Part shown: positions 1 through 13,500 of the stretch, in pieces
Layout: the number at the start of each line of letters is the position of its first letter
Numbering within the stretch: position 1 is the first letter of the stretch
NCBI GenBank assembly: GCA_029207755.1
Contig: JARCOQ010000012.1
Span: 19,393,740 to 19,457,739, forward strand
Direction: 5' to 3'
DNA from: Chamaea fasciata
Lineage: Eukaryota; Chordata; Aves; Passeriformes; Sylviidae
Length of the DNA stretch: 64,000 nucleotides
The notes under the pieces: model-generated
Databases searched by the model: none
Told to the model about the DNA's origin: nothing
The model's input: the letters and a program-made list of their open reading frames with translations, nothing else
Program-made: the position numbers and the translations under genes

Positions 1-373
1 CTTTCTTTCAAAAAAGGTTAAACTAATATTTTTATTTCCAAGGAAGGGGATCGTGTTCTTGGTTACTCCTATGGCCCATCTAAGGCCAAGAGCCACCAGT
101 GCACAATGGCAGTTAGATACCACTGTAGCTGACTGCAGCATGATGAGACCAGCAGCTTGTGTCAGAGCAGCAGGAACATTGTGGAGAGTGGGGGCTGATC
201 AGCTGAGCATTGAGAGCGCCCAGTGGTGTGTTGAGCTGGGTTTAGAGTGTTTCCTTGGGCTCCTTATGTTGTTTACTCATCACTGATGCTCTAAAGAAAG
301 GCTTAGAGGAGTGGTTGAAAACAAGAAGTGTGAAGTTTGAAGATAAATCTTTTTCTGTCTCTTTCTGTTTCAG

Positions 374-3300
374 GAGGGAGAGATTGGGCCACGTTGTTCG
401 GCTGAAATCAAGGTGACCTTTAAACCCCTGGAAGCACTGAAGTATCAGAGTGTGGCCTACTGTGACATCTCAGGTACAGCTCCTTTGCCCTGCTTCTCTC
501 ACCCACAGTGAAGCCATGGAGCAAGCCTGAGCCCACTGGGCTCCCATGTAACTGCTGGGAAGAGTTCCTGGTCAGCAGGGCAGTGCTGGCACATCCCCAG
601 TGTCCCTGCAGCTTCCAGGGAGTCTCCCATGCAAGGCCAGGGCTCGGAACACCTGTGTCTGGATTGCTGATCCCAGAACAACCCAGGCAGTGCAGGGAGA
701 TGTTTTCATGGCACGGCTTTGCCAGCATTTCCTCAAAGGCCAAGGAGCTGCAGAGCAGAACAGCTTTAGTGAACAAGCACTAAGCCCCTCTAGACCACTG
801 ACCTCCAGGATGGGTCCATTTGACGTGGATCCATCATCAGGCAGTCGGAGCTGAGTTAGAAATGTGCTCCCTGAGCCTGGATCACCTCCAGACACCACCA
901 GGCCAGCGGAGGCGGAGCCCCGCTGAGCCCAGGGTGTTGGTAGAAGGACCACCCTTGGCCAGCACCTGCTTCTCTCCCTGTGTGGGAATTGTCACCTTGC
1001 AGCTCTCAGTCTGTGCAAACAGAACACAGTGCCGAGTGTCAGAAGTGGAGGACAGCAGTCCTGTGCTGCTGGGCCAGGTGGTTTGGCAGTTGTTGCCTGG
1101 CAGTTTGCCAGGTAGCAATTGCCAAATCCTTGTGAGCTTTGTGCCTTCACTGAATGGATTTCAAAGCTCCTCTAAGTGCATGGGGAGGAAACCCTAGAGT
1201 CATAGTATGTTAAGGATGGAACGGACCTCAAAGACTGTCTAGTGCCAAGGCCCCTGCCATGGGCAGGGACACCTCCCACTAGACCAGGTAGCTCCAAGCC
1301 CCATCCAGCCTGGCTTTGAACACTTTCAGGGCTGGAACCTCCACAACTCCCCTGGGGAACCTACTCCAGTGTCTCACCACCTCACAGTAAAAAAATTCTT
1401 CTTAATATCTAACCTAAATTTCCTTTCTTTCAATTTATACCTATTACTCCTTGGCCTGTCACTACAGGACACCAGAGATGTTTTAAACTCAGCAAACTGG
1501 TGGCTAAAATTGGAAACCAGCCCAAGGAATGGGTTAGAAATTGCAAGTCAGCCCCAGGGGATATCTCCTGAGGAAAGAGAAGGGTCCATATCTTCTGCTG
1601 CAGCATCAAGAGCTGGTTGCATGCAGCTCAGAATCAGGGACTAGCATTGAGGCAGCCTGGAAAATCCAGTAGAACAGAGGGAATTATTGTACTGAAATGG
1701 ACATCTCTCCCCAGGCCGTGAGAGCAGGCTGGCCCTGCGCCTCAGAGGGGAAGGCTGCGGACCCTTGGTTGAACTCAGCTGTGATACCCTGAACCTTGGG
1801 GAAGTTTTTGTCAAAACCGCCCACACCCATGAGGTGAGCACCAGGGGTTGGGATGGATCCTGATGGCTCCTGAGGCAGCAGCAAGCCTGGTGGACCTGTG
1901 GAATTCCTGGCAACCTGGGCAGTTGTGAGCAGGGAATATCTGATGTACTGGTCAAATCGGGGGGGGGGGGGGGGGGGGTCAGAAAGATGTGTCTGTTGTT
2001 CATGAAGCCCCAGTCCCTTCTTTTGGGCAGCCTTCCATAGGGATCAGCTGGGAGGCTTCCTGCAAAACAACCCCTTTTGACCCAACGCTGGGTCAAAAAG
2101 CTGTTCAGAGGCTTTTGTGGCAGCACCAGACACAAGGCACCTTTGTACTGGGCTCTTCAGAAGCGGCTGGGACAAACTGGCTACATTTGAGCTTCAGTCC
2201 ACCGCAAACAATTTTCAGTCAAGTGTCTCCTGCTCATTCCTGGAAGTCACAGGAAAGCCATCCAGCCTCCTGGCTCAGTGCAGGCCCTTGCAAAGGGCTT
2301 GAGGATTCTTTCCCTTGCTGTCCAATCCCTCACCACACTTCAGGCTTGGTGCATCTCTGGCTCTAGGAAGAGAAAAGTGTTCCTGGGAATAAAGCAAGAG
2401 ATTTTTCTACCTATTTGCCTCCCCCCTATTGGGGGTCAAGTTTGCAAAAGAAAAAGAGAGAGCAACTGAAAGAGGCAGAAAACGAGGCACTACATCATGC
2501 CAGACACTTTCAGAAAGTTTGGCTGTAGAAGAGAAAGACACGTTGAGTTTTCTTACCAAAAGATGGCGCTGTCTGTACATTTTGATGTTGATGCCTCATT
2601 CTCAGTGTATTGTTTTCACAATATGGGAAAAGGTAAATGCGTAGATACGGTACTGCTGGAGCTGTGCTGACTGGGGCAGCAGCAGCTCTGTGGTGATTCA
2701 CTACGCAGCTGCAATCACCCCACGTTGCTCTCAGGGCCAGGTCTGAATGAGCTTGGTGATACTGACCAGAGGTGGACTGCTCTGTGTCCGTGGGATAACC
2801 CCAGGGTGACTCCAGTTATGTGGAGTTGTGTGAGCTTCGCATGAAAACCCAAAGGCAGAACTTGTCCTGTTGTATTTTTTTGACTTCTGCCGTCCAGCAG
2901 CACAAAGCATCTTCTGCCTTTTCTGGGTGTTAATTGCGCCATTAGAAAATAACTCCCAAGAAGGGAAGATTTCACGTGTACTTGCATTTTGTTTTCTTGC
3001 TGCTGCAGGTGAAACTGATGAACAAAGGAGTTGTTGATGCTCCCTTCACCTATATCCCTTCAAACACGAAAGTGGGCTGCTGCTTCAAGTTTGTACCCGA
3101 GGAGGGCCTCATTGCACCAGGTGGGATCCAGACTATTCAGATCTCCTTGGATGCCGCCGTGTTGGGGCGGTTTGAGGAACCATTCCAGTTCCGTGTGGCT
3201 GGATCTCCTACGCCTGTGATCCTGACCATCAAGTAAGGACTCTGGGAGCTTACTCTGGGTGGGCACATCTGTAGCTGTCTCTGGGACATCTCTCACCTAC

Positions 3301-6300
3301 CTCATTTTGGGGCCGGGCAGAGAAAAAAGATGTTTCCTGAGGTCTCAATCTCTGCTCTGATCCTGGCATTGCCTTAGTGTGGGGCTGCCTGCTGCCCCGT
3401 GTGGTACCCGGGAGCTGGAATGACTCCTCCCTGCAGGGATCTCCCTCTGCCTTGGGCCATGGCAGGCAGTGGCATGGATCAGCTTTGGGCAGTAGCTGCT
3501 CTGGGATGTCCCCCCTGAGCACCCAGCAAGGCCCCCAGGGCTTTGGAGATGGGCCAGCCTGGGTGCTTCTCCACCAGCAGCAGTGTTTTTAAAAACTTCT
3601 GTTAATAATCCATCCCAAAGGGGCAGCAGCAGCCTCAGCTCACCTCTCATGGCCATGCATGGAGACAGGCTGTGCTCCGAGCTCCTGTGCAGAGTGCTCT
3701 GCTACCTCCTTTCCACAGCCAGGAAAAGGCTGATGTGGGAGACAGGGAGCTGTGCAGCAGGAACTGTCCCAAGGACATGGGCTTCATCCCATGATCCTGG
3801 CCCTGCAGAAGGGAGAAGGGGTGATGATGGGGGAGGCAGAGCTCAGTCCTCAGGACCACAGCAGCAAGAGGGCTTGTCCCTGCTAGCCTGAGGCGTGTGC
3901 TGGTAGGATAATGTAGTGTAAGCAGGAAAGCTGATGCTGGCTGCTCTGGAGCTTTGGAGCTAGGCTGCTGCTGTTGGGAGGCACTGGATCAGGGCAATAA
4001 AGAAATGAAAGCAATCTGCAGTTGATTATCCCAATAAGATAAGGGAGATGGATTAAAAAGAACATGTAACGTATTACCTAGCAAGAGAAAAGTGTTGACT
4101 AGGTCTGCCCATAGTAGAGAAACAATTGCACCGGCTTTGCTTTTGGAGGAAAAGTGCTGCTATTTTTATTTTGGAAATCAAGAGGGAACCTTTCACCATC
4201 AAATAATTGATTCTCCTCTGTCCCTCCCCCAAACTGGTCATGCATGGGATGTTATTCCATAAGCAGCTTCCTCCTTGAGCAAGAGAAGGTGTTTCTTGTT
4301 GAGATGTGTAGAGCGGAGCCAGGGGCAGTCCTGTGAACACAGTAGAAGACACAGTTCACTGGTCCTTGACTTTTAACCAAAAGGCAGGGTGCGCATTGAG
4401 GGGCATCAAGCACGAAATAAACTCGTGTTGGGCAGCTTCAGGTGCTGCCTTCAGTGGATGTTGGTGACTTTTAGTGCCTGTCTGCTGAGTTCAAGGACAG
4501 GGGAAGAGGTGTGGTAGATTCAGGACACCCATGTTTGGTTGTTTAAGCTATTGCTCCTGGCTGTGCCAGCTGGTGCACTAGTGACAAGCTGGTCCTTTCC
4601 TCTAGGATTCATCTGTCCACTGTGTAGAACTGTTTATGCTCTTTTTAGAGGATGTTTGGGGCTCCCCTGGCTTCCTGTCTCAAAACTCTGTCTGTAATGA
4701 TTGTGTGGGTCAAAATCTCCTAAGAAAGCTCCTCCATGGGAACACCAGTTACAGCCAAGTAGCAAAGCAGGGAACCTGTGGCGGGAAAGGCTGGTTACAG
4801 AAGTTTGTGGGGACACCTTTATGTCCATCCCATTACAGATGGGGAATCTGAGGCACGGAGCCACGTCTGGGTGGGTGTTCAGGGTCCCTCATGGGACCAC
4901 CAGCAACTTGGGGGCTTTTCCTGCCTGCCCTGCGTCCAAAGCCCCATCAGTGGCTGTGGGCTGCTGGCCTCTTGGCTTTAGCTGCCTCCTGTGCACATGG
5001 ACGCTGTGCTGAGCACATGGTGGTGCGTTGATTTGAAACGCACGATGCCCCTGACACCAGGTTTTGTGCCCCCAAGCCACGACAGCCGGCGGCTTTGCAA
5101 TTCCCTTTAACGTAACCATTTCCTTCTGTGTCCCTGTCATCGCAGGGGGTGTGTCGTCGGGCCGACTTTACACTTCGACACCGATGAGCTCGACTTCGGT
5201 GACATCTCCTTTGGTGAGTGTTCCCTGCGCTGGGACACAGCGGGAGGGATCTGTGTGCTCCAAAATGGAGCACTTGAACGTAAAAGCATCCAGCACTCCT
5301 CATGTTCTGCCACAACAGCCTCTTCAGGGTGTGAACTGCAGGTGCCTCAGGTAGCATTTTGCCATTGTGGGATCAAATAGAACCAAGTATTTTCTGGTGT
5401 CTCCGTCCTGGTTTAAAAGACAGATTGTGCCAAGGAAGGTGGCAATCTTCATGGAATGGAATGATGACCCTCCTCTCTCCAAATTACTATACCTTTGAAA
5501 TTACAGGGCTTCCAGGCAAAAATATGGAAAAGGAATAACAGTTCTTTACTAGAGTATATCAGGATAGCACAGACAACAATGCAATGCCAGAAGTTTCCAA
5601 CCCGCCGAGTCCCGTTTTCCCCTTTGGTGTAGTTATGATCACAGGCTGGAGGAGCTGTGGGCTCTGGCAGGGCAGTGATTCCCTCCCAGCCGGCACGGGC
5701 AGGGAGGGAAGGAGGAAATCGCTGCTTTTGCAAACTACGGGCAGCAGGAGATCTGGGCACTGGCAATCGGGAGCAGGCAGAAGCGGGGACGGCGGGCAGG
5801 TTCGATCACGGTGCTGAGCCCGGCGTCAAGCGCACGACGTCCCGCAGCAGCACGCTGCCGACCTTCCCGAGCCCCGCGCGGAAGGACGGGAAGGTCTGCC
5901 CCCTGCAAACCTCGGCTCCGACTTCACAACCGCCCGCGGCATCACGGCACAGCTCCCAAAGAGCCCCGGACGGAAAAGCCCACCCGCACAGCCGAGACCC
6001 CCCAAACCCCCTGTATCTCCCTTCCCGGACCGAGGCCAAAATTCACTACGAAACCTAAACTCGTAACAATGAAGTTGTTGAACGTTTTAAGAAAACGAAT
6101 TGCCTTTCCTGAGCTGCTTCTTCCCCACCCTGCATCACCACTGAGGCACTTGTTAAGTTGCCTTTTGAATAAATGAAACAAGAAAGGCAACAGGTAGAAA
6201 CGCATTCCTAAGGTCTCTTCAGCTGAAGGCAGCTGTTGTATCTTTGCTTCTGTTTAACTGTTGTTGACTGTTGTCTGCATGTGGTGACCTCAGTCTCATT

Positions 6301-9300
6301 TGAGGTTTTGACATCTGTGTTTGTCCCTTTTGTGCTTCTCTTGCCTCCCTGCTGGAGTCCCTGCTGGAGCCGGCAGTGATTACTGTTGATGGGCACAGAG
6401 AAGCTCTGGGCTGCGCCTGCAGTTGTTTTTTTCCCCCACCTGTGTTCAAATGACTCTTGGTGAGCAGGCCTGGGGAGAAGTCTCCTCCCCACAGAGCTGG
6501 CCAGCCAGTCCACTGCAGAGCGGGTTGTGGCTGGTGTCCGGGCTCTGCAGGACATCCCCACCATGCGTGGCAGTGTCTCTGGCTTTCCAATATGGAAAGC
6601 AAATTTCAGAGTTAAGGTGGGGTAAACCCTTGCAGGCAGCAGTCACAGTGAGTAGTATGGGTGTGATGTCCCCACTTGCTGGGTCAAGGCTCGGGTTTGC
6701 CTCCAGCTGAGTGGGCTCTGAGCTGTCACATGCCCAGTCTGTTTGGCCCAAACCAAAAGACGCCTTAAGAATTCTGCAGAGAGAAACTGTGTTAGGGTGC
6801 TTTGCATCACGTTCTGGTTCCTGATTCCATCCTCACTTTGTTTTGCTGTAGCTTCTTCTCAATGACGACTCACTGTTTATATATCTTGAAAACGGTAGGA
6901 GTGTTGGCAGACTTAACAGGGAATTTTACAGTTTGAATTTTCAGAGGAAATGCTCGGTCTGGGTGCACAGTCATCGGTGAGAAATAACTGGTGCTGGTTT
7001 GGGGCAGGTGAGGGAGCTTCTCCCCATCAGAAAGAGAGACGCTTGCAGTGTTGAGCAGGGCTAAGAGCAGGCATTTTCAAGGCTGCAGTCTGGAATCAGT
7101 GTTAAAGGGAACTAAGTGACGACTAATTCCTCTTGCAGCTTCTCAGTAATCTGTAGTTCAGATAATAAAGAGCCAAACTCCAATCACGCTTTCACCCTAC
7201 CAGGGTATTCCCACCAGGAGTCACGACATAACTGGTGCCTAAACGGATATTTGTGTCCTTTTCCTAGGCTTTCCCTGCACCAAGACCTGTCGCCTCACTA
7301 ACACCTCGCGGGTGCCCGTGACGTTCAAGCTCCGCGTGTCGGACGATGGCACTCAGCCTGCTGTTAGCAGCTTTGATCAAATACTCAGCGACAGTGACCC
7401 CTCCTGGAGGGAGGGAATTCATTTTTCTGTGAAGCCACGGGAGTTTACAATGAATCCCAGCGAGAGGACCCTCCAATCCCAGGAACACCAGGACATCGAG
7501 GTATGGGAAGAGTCCGGCCATACACACTTCAGCAGCGGGTCTGAAGCTTCACGGGAGTGTGGGAGGGCTTTAGCTCTGATGCCAGCTCTGATCATCGTGT
7601 GAGCGAGGATCTGCACTGGCGTGGGGCCTCTGTGAGCTGGGTTACTCGGGACGTTCCTGAAGGAGCACTGATTTGTTTCCAAAATCACAAGCTGAGATCA
7701 TGTACCATATGGTCAAGTACTGAAGGCATTTTGGTGTTTTTGAGAGCAATGTCTTCGATTGCAAGTGGGCAGAGGAAGGACGAGGACCAAAGGTGGCTGT
7801 TAGAGAGATGTCATTATATAAAGCAGTTTGCTTTTCTTCTTGGTCTCATTTCTCCTGTCCTGGGGAGTAGAATGATTTGTGTTCACTGCAGGGATCTCCA
7901 GTGAAGGCAAAAAACTCTGCAGCCATGAACTGCCCAGCACCTGCTGGCCCACGCTTTGCCTTCAGCTTCCCGCTGTAAAGCTGAACTCATTCTGTTCAAG
8001 TCAGGAGATTTCCTCTGCATTTATGTCATTGTAGTCAGATGAAAATTTGCCCCTTAATTTGAATACGGTGCTGCACAGAGCTTTAGTCTAATGTTTTCAT
8101 TTAGCTGACCTATGCCCCGATAGCAAGGTGTGCTTAACAAATCTGGTATTTGCCAGACGGCTTCTGTTACTCTTCGAGACTGTGCTCTCCACATGGAGCG
8201 GCAGAAGAATTAGGGCAAAATCCTCCCTTTTCTTACCACAAAAACTGGAGGACATCACACGTGAGTCGTGAGCTTTTGTAAGGAAGAATTTACTGCTCTT
8301 CTCTTCCACCAGGTGACCCTGTGTTCCAACACTGTGACGGAATACAACCGGAAATTGCTGGTGGACCTGGAGTGGTTTGGCAAGGGAGTGGCATCACTGA
8401 TCATCAAGGCCAGGTACCAGCACTTCCCTGGCCTCCCCCAGCGCACTGCCTTGCACAGGGTGTGCTGGCTGCAGCTCCCAAGGAGACGTGTTGTTTAATG
8501 ACCTCATGTTCTGCCCAGCTGGACATGAGAACAGCAGTGCTTGAAAAGCAGCCTGTGGTGAAAAGGAGCCCTGCTGACAGCCCAGCGTGGTCCTGGGTCG
8601 TTTTCTAAAGGGACCAGGAATGATATCATTTATTGACCTGGTGCTTGAGGTGAAGCAAAAAAAAGACGTTTGAGTGGGAAGACTTTGCAGGCAATTTTTC
8701 ACCATAGGGCTGTTAAATGTGTATTTGACAGTGACAAATGTGTTGTGCTCCATTTCACAATCTTTGGGGGTAAATGTTCTCCATTCTCTCAGTATCTCTG
8801 ATTCCCTTGGGGTCATCTCTTTGCCCAGATGTTTCGTTCCTGAGCTGCAAGTGTACCCCCAAAACCGCGGATTCCATGAGTGCGACCTGAAGGTGCCATT
8901 CGAGAGGAAGTTCTTCATTTGGAATAACACCCACCTTCCTGGCTGCTACGGGCTTATTCCCCAGGTTTGGCATCGCATCCACCTCCTCCTCTCAAATATT
9001 ATTGTGGAGATTATTAGGGGGGAAAAGGGTTGGGATGAGACCTTGGTGGTTTCTATTCAGTCTTAAAGATCTGCTGAGAACAGGATCCTACCTGAATGTA
9101 AACTTTAGGATGCAGTTTAATCTCTTGAGGAAAGAGCTTACGTTCTAGTCTTCAGGGTGTTTTCTTGTGGGAGATCTTTGAGGGTTGTGAAAAGCTGCTG
9201 CATCCACAGACACCAGTGCCTGTGCTGGCAGCCTCCTTGCAGAACCCCCTGAGAATGCTAAGCCTACAATTCTTGCACCTTGTTTGTGCCTTTTACCTTT

Positions 9301-10597
9301 GTCCTGGGGATTTTTAAAAATGTGTGTAAGTTGCTGTTGGGATGGATGTTAAGGAGTTTAAAGTTTCTTCAGAGGTCCCTCTGAAGCTGGATTTGATTCT
9401 GTCCCTTCTAGGAACCCGAGGAGGACTCTCCTGTGCTCTACTCCAGCCCCAGACCCTGTGGGATTGTCCAGCCTCGGAGCACTGCAGAGATTCCAGTTAT
9501 GGCTGAAATCCAAACATTGGGCAAGCATTGCACCGATGTTTGTATCGGTGTGTTTGGGGACGCAAGAAACCCACTGGTGAGTGCAAGGGGAGGTGTGTGC
9601 CTTTGTGCAACTGGTCCTGGCAGGGTGCACAGTGTGCAGGGATTCTTCCGGGGAAAAGAGGCACAGGCTGCTGTGGAGAAGGACAGCAGGGACTGGTGGC
9701 ATAAACAGCTCGTGCCTTATAGGTGGCAATGTCAGTGTCTGACCCAGAAGGTAGTTCATCTAAGCTGGAATTGAGGATCATTTTAATTACTCTTTAAAAT
9801 GCTATTAACTTTGGAAACACCTTTTTTAAAATGTTACCTCTCAGCACAAAAGAGGATGTCAGAAGATTTCTGGGAACCTTGAGCTTTCTGTAGAAGAAAG
9901 GAAAGCTGGCATTTGAAGAGTAGTTGCAAGGATTTAAACTTACATTCAAACATGGAAATGGTGATGCCAAATTCCCTGGATGGCACCAAACATCTGAACC
10001 TGGGCCATTGTGGCACTGCATGTAAACCAGTCAACAGGGAGGACAGGCAGTGCAGGCTGTGCCAGGGAGCCTGAAGTTTGACTAAACACTTGCTTTCAAC
10101 TGTCAGGCTGCTTACCTTAAAGAGAAGGGTTTCTCCCCACCAGAATAACCAGTTGTTTAACTGTCAGCCTGATCTTAACTAGAGATTTCTTGCAAAGCTT
10201 CTACCTTTGGACCAAAAATTTGTAGTTTGAAAGTTTCTCTTTACTTAATCCTTTTCAATTTGGAGGTGAATACATAAGTTTGGTTTTTTTTTCCCCCAAA
10301 ATCCCAGGATTTCAGCTGGAAAATGGTAGCTGTCCCTAAAGAAATAACTTGAGCTGGGTTGAGCTGTTTAAGCCTTTTTAGGTTTCCCTGTTCGGGTTTG
10401 ATTTTTTTTTTTTTTTAATCTTTCTTGCCTGCTTTCTGTAACAGAGAACAGAACTACAGAGCTTTGGACGGCCGTCAGCAGTCTACATAAGTCCAAGGCT
10501 GATAGAGTTTGGCAGGATCCCAGTGCTAAGGCCTAATTCACAAGCTTTTGGCCTCTTCAACGAAGGTCTCATCGATTTAGACTTCAGGCTAGAGATT
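374..10597 (+). CDS. HYDIN: HYDIN exons 1-9: N-terminal ASH repeats
   Basis: Exons 374-473, 1715-1833, 3009-3232, 5146-5213, 7268-7500, 8313-8413, 8829-8964, 9412-9576 and 10445-10597; end phases 1,0,2,1,0,2,0,0,0. They encode residues 1-433 of the window protein. The first exon reads EGEIGPRCSAEIKVTFKP, very close to the family sequence. Exons 4-5 hold a typical ASH start, LDFGDISFGFPCTKTCRLTN, that is, a strand, FG, an exposed loop and then L-N. Exon 9 has another, IEFGRIPVL. These immunoglobulin-like repeats resemble major sperm protein domains and are thought to be protein-binding modules along the axoneme. The exon before 374 must end in phase 0. Confidence 0.9.
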
Positions 10598-13500
10598 GTA
10601 AGTATCTGTGGGGCTGTTTTCCAGGGAAATTGACTGGTTGACCTTACAAGCAGCCATGACTTGGTTTTTATATGCATCGGCCTGTGTGAGAGGAAGCGAG
10701 ATACTCCAAGATTCCATCTGGGTGAGGCAAAAGGAACCTGGCTCTGGAGTGGTTTTAGCTGGGGCACTCCTCAGTGAAATCAGGTGCAGAGATGTTGGAG
10801 CAGAAATTCGTCTGGATTGTGTTGACAAGTTCTCCCATAATTTTATGGAAGGTCTTTAGCTGTGTGTGTCACGGTTTTTGAGCTCTGAGATCAAGAGAAA
10901 CCTGTGGTCCTTTGCTCCTCGGAGAGCATGGGTTTCCCTGTGCTTTCCCTGTTCCATCTACATTTGCTTTGTGCCAAACTGCTGTTCATGGTAGAGAAGA
11001 GGGTGTGAGGTCTGTCCTCAGACTGCTGGTGGGGAGGCAATTTTCACACCTGCTGTGGGTCAGGCCAGTTGGGCTGTCCACACAAAGACATGTGTGGGGG
11101 TTGTGCACCCCCCCAGCCTGTGGTCTCTGTGCCTTTGAAGAGCATCTTTGGGGACCGGCTGCAGAGAATGGCTGTTTAATATGTGAAGGCTGCACAGGGC
11201 AGAGGAGCTGGGGCTGCTCCCCTGGCAGGGAGAGCAGGGCTGCTGCAGCCAGGAAGGGCTTGTAGGCTGGGCCTGGGGCTGGGTGGGATGTCTGCTGGAG
11301 GGGGAGATCTCTGAGGGGCTTGAGGTTTGCTCTTCTCCATGCTGGGTGTGTTGAACTTGGAGCTGGTTAAAACCTGATCCTGTGGACTTGTTTGTGTCTG
11401 TGGATAAAGCATCAGGCCATGTGGGAAAGTCCAGCCACAGCCTCCTGAGCCAAGGAGGAGGGGCATGAATTTTCCTCTTGCTGCTTTTCCTGCTGTTTGG
11501 GGGATAGATGTAACCTTAAAGTGAGGGATTTTTCCAGGACAGCTTTCTCTAACTACACAATGAAATTCTGCCTTCCACCTCTTCAGGGAGCAATGCACCT
11601 TGGCTGGGTGGGCCTGGTGTGTAAAGGATGGGCTTCACGTGCTCGTTCCAGGGCTGGACCTGCAGAGCTGTGTCTGTACAGCTGTGCTGGTGCGGGGCCT
11701 TTCCTCCCTCCTTTGGGCAGCTTCCAGCTCTCTTGGCCAATCTGTGAAGTCCATGAGAAACCAGAGGACACGAGTTCTTAGGAAGAGTGGGCCATGCCCA
11801 CTGAGCACGTGTCATCCAGTTTTCCCTCTGCTTCCTTCTTTCCTGCTCTGCTGTAACCATTCAGAGGTGACTTTTCCAAAGCAGAAGGCCCTGGGGCACC
11901 TCTCTACAGCGGATGACCAGTGGGAAGTGAGGGCCTCGGTCCTTTAGGGGACGTTGAAAAGCATTGAGGGCCTCTTGGGAAAGGATAGTTTGGTGTTGGG
12001 GTTTTGCTCAACTGGTTTTGCAGAGATATTCTTCAGGCTCTCAGCAGTGTCCTCCAGCTGTGTGGTTTCTGGAGTGGGATTTGAGCCGTCATGACTTCCT
12101 CTGGCCCTGAGCCTTTGTGAGAAGCCAGGAGAGAGAAAGCAGCTTTCCTTGGCACACACTCCAGAGAAGGACTGGGGAAGGAACACTCTCCTGAGGATAA
12201 GCGTCCCTTGGGTTGGGCAAAACTGGGTTAATTAGGTGAGAGTCTGTTAAAGGAGGGGAAAATACAGGTTGTATAAGCTCTGCTGTTCCCCAATACTGCA
12301 GCTTAAATTTAGGGAAATTAGGCCTTTAGGATTTTTATCCTCCTCTCTTTAGTCTTCTCCTTTTCTTACACCCCATAAGAGACCAGGGTGTATGGTTTCC
12401 ATCCTAAATGCATGTTATGCTTGTCTTACAGGCTTATAAACCTCACTGCTATGTTATTGAACCCAGGGAAGGAGTGATCCCCGCCAGGGGTGAGGTTCCT
12501 GTGACTGTCACAGCAACCCTGGATGACACTGGGGGTTTTGCTGATGCTCTCCAGCTGTTCATTGGGAACAGACTTTGGACCACCTCCACCCTCCTGGCTT
12601 TTGGCACTGGCACCACAATTGTCATAGACAAACCATTTGCCCCGGAGCTGAACTTGGGATACCAATTCAGGTAGGAGATCTCTCACTCCCACCTCTCCTT
12701 CTGTCTCAACAAGGAGCAGTTTTGCTGTAGTCCTTCAGGCAAGATCTTCTGTGTTCAAAGACCCTGACTCCTTCCCTGAAGGCAGAGATACCTTTAGAAA
12801 CATGTGATGGCCAGTTGAGCGTTGTTAGATACCCTCAAAAACCACCGAAAGAGAAACCAGTTGCTCAATTGCCACTGAATTGCCTTCAGTTCTAACACAT
12901 CTATGTCCTCACTTGGTCAAGTAATGATCTCGCAGGCTCCCCCAGAACAAAAGGTTCCCGAAATGGCGCCTGGATGAGGCGGGCCCTCCGTGTGGCTGCG
13001 GGACCAAGGGAAGATGGCATCGCACCCTTCCCTTCCAAAATGGCACCTGCCAGGCAAGCAGGGGCCCTGGGAGCAAATGGACGGGAGGGTGACGACCCCC
13101 CTGGGAAGGCAGGAGCCCGCAGAGCAGTTCCAGAGGCAGATGGAAACTTGCTGGTTTGTGTGGGGCCTGCAGTGCCGCTGCCAACGCTTCCTCACGCTGC
13201 TCGTGGGCTCTGCTGCTGCCCTGCCTGCCCAGGACTGATGCTTGTGCGGGAGGCCAGAATGTTAGGGTGCCCTCTCAGGTGCATCACCTCTGGGTTTGAC
13301 CGGCAGCCTCAGGATGGCTTAAAATATTAGCAAGGCAGCATGATCAGAGGTGTTTGAAAAGCAAAAATGTTTTCATTAAGGTGAAAATAAAAAACCGTGC
13401 CAAAAAAAAGAGAAGAAGCTATGCCAAGTGCAAGGAGGACCTTTGCACTTGCTACAACACCCCAAAAATGCCCTGAGGATCTTCCTCTATTCTCTTAAGT

